Below, piece after piece: positions 5,762-6,248 of a stretch of 6,248 nt of DNA (within the stretch, counting starts at the first letter, position 1; every line of letters starts with the position of its first letter). The translations under genes and the position numbers were made by a program. The notes under the pieces are model-generated. The model searched no databases. It was given only the letters and a program-made list of their open reading frames with translations, and was not told where the DNA came from. The stretch comes from an uncultured Coriobacteriaceae bacterium (GTDB taxonomy: Bacteria > Actinomycetota > Coriobacteriia > Coriobacteriales > QAMH01), in contig CACZSV010000025.1 in NCBI GenBank assembly GCA_902783925.1, positions 1 to 6,248 on the forward strand, in the 5' to 3' direction.

Positions 5762-5787
5762 GCGAAAAACCGCTGGCTTTTCGCTTT
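5762..5787 (+). terminator. Probable vapBC terminator hairpin
   Basis: GCGAAAA (5762-5768) and TTTTCGC (5778-5784) are perfect arms. Inside them CC (5770-5771) pairs with GG (5775-5776) around GCT, with one A/C mismatch between the two stem parts. TTT (5785-5787) follows. Because both arms carry A and T runs it could work in either direction. Confidence 0.45.
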
Positions 5788-5794
5788 GGCCCTT

Positions 5795-5823
5795 GCTTCG
5801 CGAGGACGCAGCCCGCGTCCCGC
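5795..5823. repeat. GCTTCGCG hairpin element, copy A
   Basis: GCTTCGCG (5795-5802) is followed by GGACGC-AGCCC-GCGTCC (5804-5820), a perfect 6-bp stem. It is an imperfect match to 6219-6248, which shares GCTTCGCG, GGAnGCAGC and CCCGC while its stem is made of different bases. Confidence 0.45.
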
Positions 5824-5851
5824 TGCAGTTCTCCGAGCAAACGTTATGCGT

Positions 5852-5970
5852 TGGATAGGGCATGGGGCGCGCGCCCTGTGCTCAGACAGTCCTGAGCTCG
5901 CGTGGAAGCGTCACTGGCGCTTCCTGCTCGTGCGGAACTGCGCCAGGACACGCGCCCCATGCCCTATCCA
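5852..5970. repeat. 119-bp palindrome with 20-bp perfect arms and nested hairpins
   Basis: TGGATAGGGCATGGGGCGCG (5852-5871) is the exact reverse complement of 5951-5970. After a few mismatches CCTG (5875-5878) and CAGG (5944-5947) continue the stem. The enclosed part contains CTCAG/CTGAG (5881-5885 with 5892-5896) and GGAAGCGTC/GGCGCTTCC (5904-5912 with 5916-5924). As RNA it would fold into a long stem bearing two side hairpins; as DNA it could extrude a cruciform. No flanking target-site duplication is evident and no gene lies inside, so it is either a non-autonomous mobile repeat (MITE-like), an extragenic palindrome or a structured RNA. Confidence 0.75.
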
Positions 5971-6007
5971 GCCGCCTAGGTAATCCGACCAGACCGCAAG
6001 CACAGCG

Positions 6008-6190
6008 CACCTTTGGCCGGAATCCCAAAAGGTGTATGACTGCAGCCGGGCGATCCGCACACCTTTGCCTCCAAGGGCAAAAGGTGAACGGCTCCGATGG
6101 GGAGATCCATACACCTTCGGCCGAGAACCCAAAAGGTGAACGGCTCCGATGGAGAGATCCATACACCTTCGGCCGAAAACCCAAAAGGTG
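6008..6190. repeat. Tandem array, four hairpin units at an exact 52-bp period
   Basis: Units begin with CACCTT at 6008, 6060, 6112 and 6164, and the closing AAAAGGTG begins at 6027, 6079, 6131 and 6183, so the spacing is exactly 52 bp each time. Each unit has a 27-nt hairpin with invariant arms CACCTT/AAGGTG, then a 25-nt spacer. The spacers after units 2 and 3 differ at one base (AACGGCTCCGATGG core); the one after unit 1 is diverged; the fourth runs out into unrelated sequence. Loops vary more than arms. Since 52 is not a multiple of 3 the array is not coding, and near-identical spacers rule out CRISPR. Confidence 0.85.
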
Positions 6191-6201
6191 CACGGCCGTG
6201 C
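6190..6201. repeat. 12-bp perfect palindrome at the end of the 52-bp array
   Basis: GCACGGCCGTGC is fully self-complementary and begins on the last base of the fourth unit, just where the regular spacer sequence stops. It may mark the boundary of the array, or be chance in GC-rich DNA. Confidence 0.35.
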
Positions 6202-6218
6202 TGGGACGCAAGGCTCTA

Positions 6219-6248
6219 GCTTCGCGCGGATGCAGCTCCGCACCCCGC
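6219..6248. repeat. GCTTCGCG hairpin element, copy B (runs to window edge)
   Basis: GCTTCGCG (6219-6226) is followed by GGATGCAGC and CCGCACCCCGC, aligning with copy A at 5795-5823. Its hairpin uses GCGGA/TCCGC (6225-6229 with 6236-6240), so the potential to pair is kept although the bases differ from copy A. It may continue beyond the window. Confidence 0.4.

Larger units (their letters stand above)
5709..6248. other. 540-bp non-coding region rich in hairpins and repeats
   Basis: No credible gene is seen after vapC. Open frames exist on both strands but have no family resemblance or ribosome sites. Those across the 52-bp repeats read each copy in a different frame. The region instead holds two small hairpins, a flanking hairpin element present in two diverged copies, a 119-bp palindrome and a four-copy tandem hairpin array, each described separately. 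It resembles a cluster of extragenic palindromic repeats more than a protein-coding island, and no transposase gene is visible. Confidence 0.7.

Noticed and set aside
5852..5970. Insertion sequence
   Set aside because: There are terminal inverted arms but no transposase inside or nearby and no clear target duplication, so only a repeat or MITE-like label is supported.
6008..6190. CRISPR array
   Set aside because: The segments between the hairpins are near-identical or diverged copies, not unique spacers. The hairpin units vary in the loop, and no cas gene is present.
5882..6243. Two ~110-codon open frames on the - strand across the repeats
   Set aside because: They read successive 52-bp copies in different frames, giving unrelated peptides from the same DNA, so they are not a protein under selection.
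5709..6248. Known structured RNA (RNase P, tmRNA, SRP RNA) or tRNA
   Set aside because: None of their conserved sequence blocks could be found on either strand by reading.

Overview
The window looks like chromosomal DNA of an anaerobic gut-type actinobacterium, most plausibly a member of the Coriobacteriia (Collinsella/Olsenella/Slackia-like). This is an inference from the GC-rich third codon positions, strong AGGAGG-type ribosome binding sites, and the gene set (LutBC lactate oxidation, AldA-type lactaldehyde dehydrogenase, stand-alone FIST protein, small toxin-antitoxin loci). No rRNA or other marker gene is present, so it cannot be settled here.

Positions 1-3063, metabolic block, all on the + strand. 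The window opens inside lutB, missing its 5' part, which overlaps lutC by one base (TAATG). After a 118-bp gap comes a complete aldA-like dehydrogenase with all catalytic residues. Ten bases further on is a 36-residue single-span membrane peptide. A long GC-rich hairpin closes the block. The parts fit one route: lactaldehyde (from fucose or rhamnose breakdown) is oxidised by AldA to lactate, which LutABC oxidises to pyruvate.

Positions 3101-4338, a single FIST-domain sensor-like protein followed by a strong intrinsic terminator.

Positions 4337-5708, two toxin-antitoxin loci placed back to back around an AT-rich 173-bp control region. On the - strand is a decayed locus. It encodes a ribbon-helix-helix domain fused to an MntA-type nucleotidyltransferase, broken by a one-base frameshift. 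It is followed by only the last ~31 codons of a HepT-like HEPN toxin, as if an internal deletion had joined the two genes. On the + strand is an apparently intact vapBC pair, coupled by an ATGA overlap, with an array of ATGCATG half-sites over its promoter.

Positions 5709-6248, about 540 bp without a credible gene but dense in structure: two hairpins after vapC, a 119-bp palindrome with 20-bp perfect arms and nested hairpins, and four hairpin units at an exact 52-bp period. Diverged copies of a GCTTCGCG-headed hairpin element flank the palindrome and the array. This non-coding region and the decayed RHH-MNT/HEPN locus are the least ordinary parts of the window.
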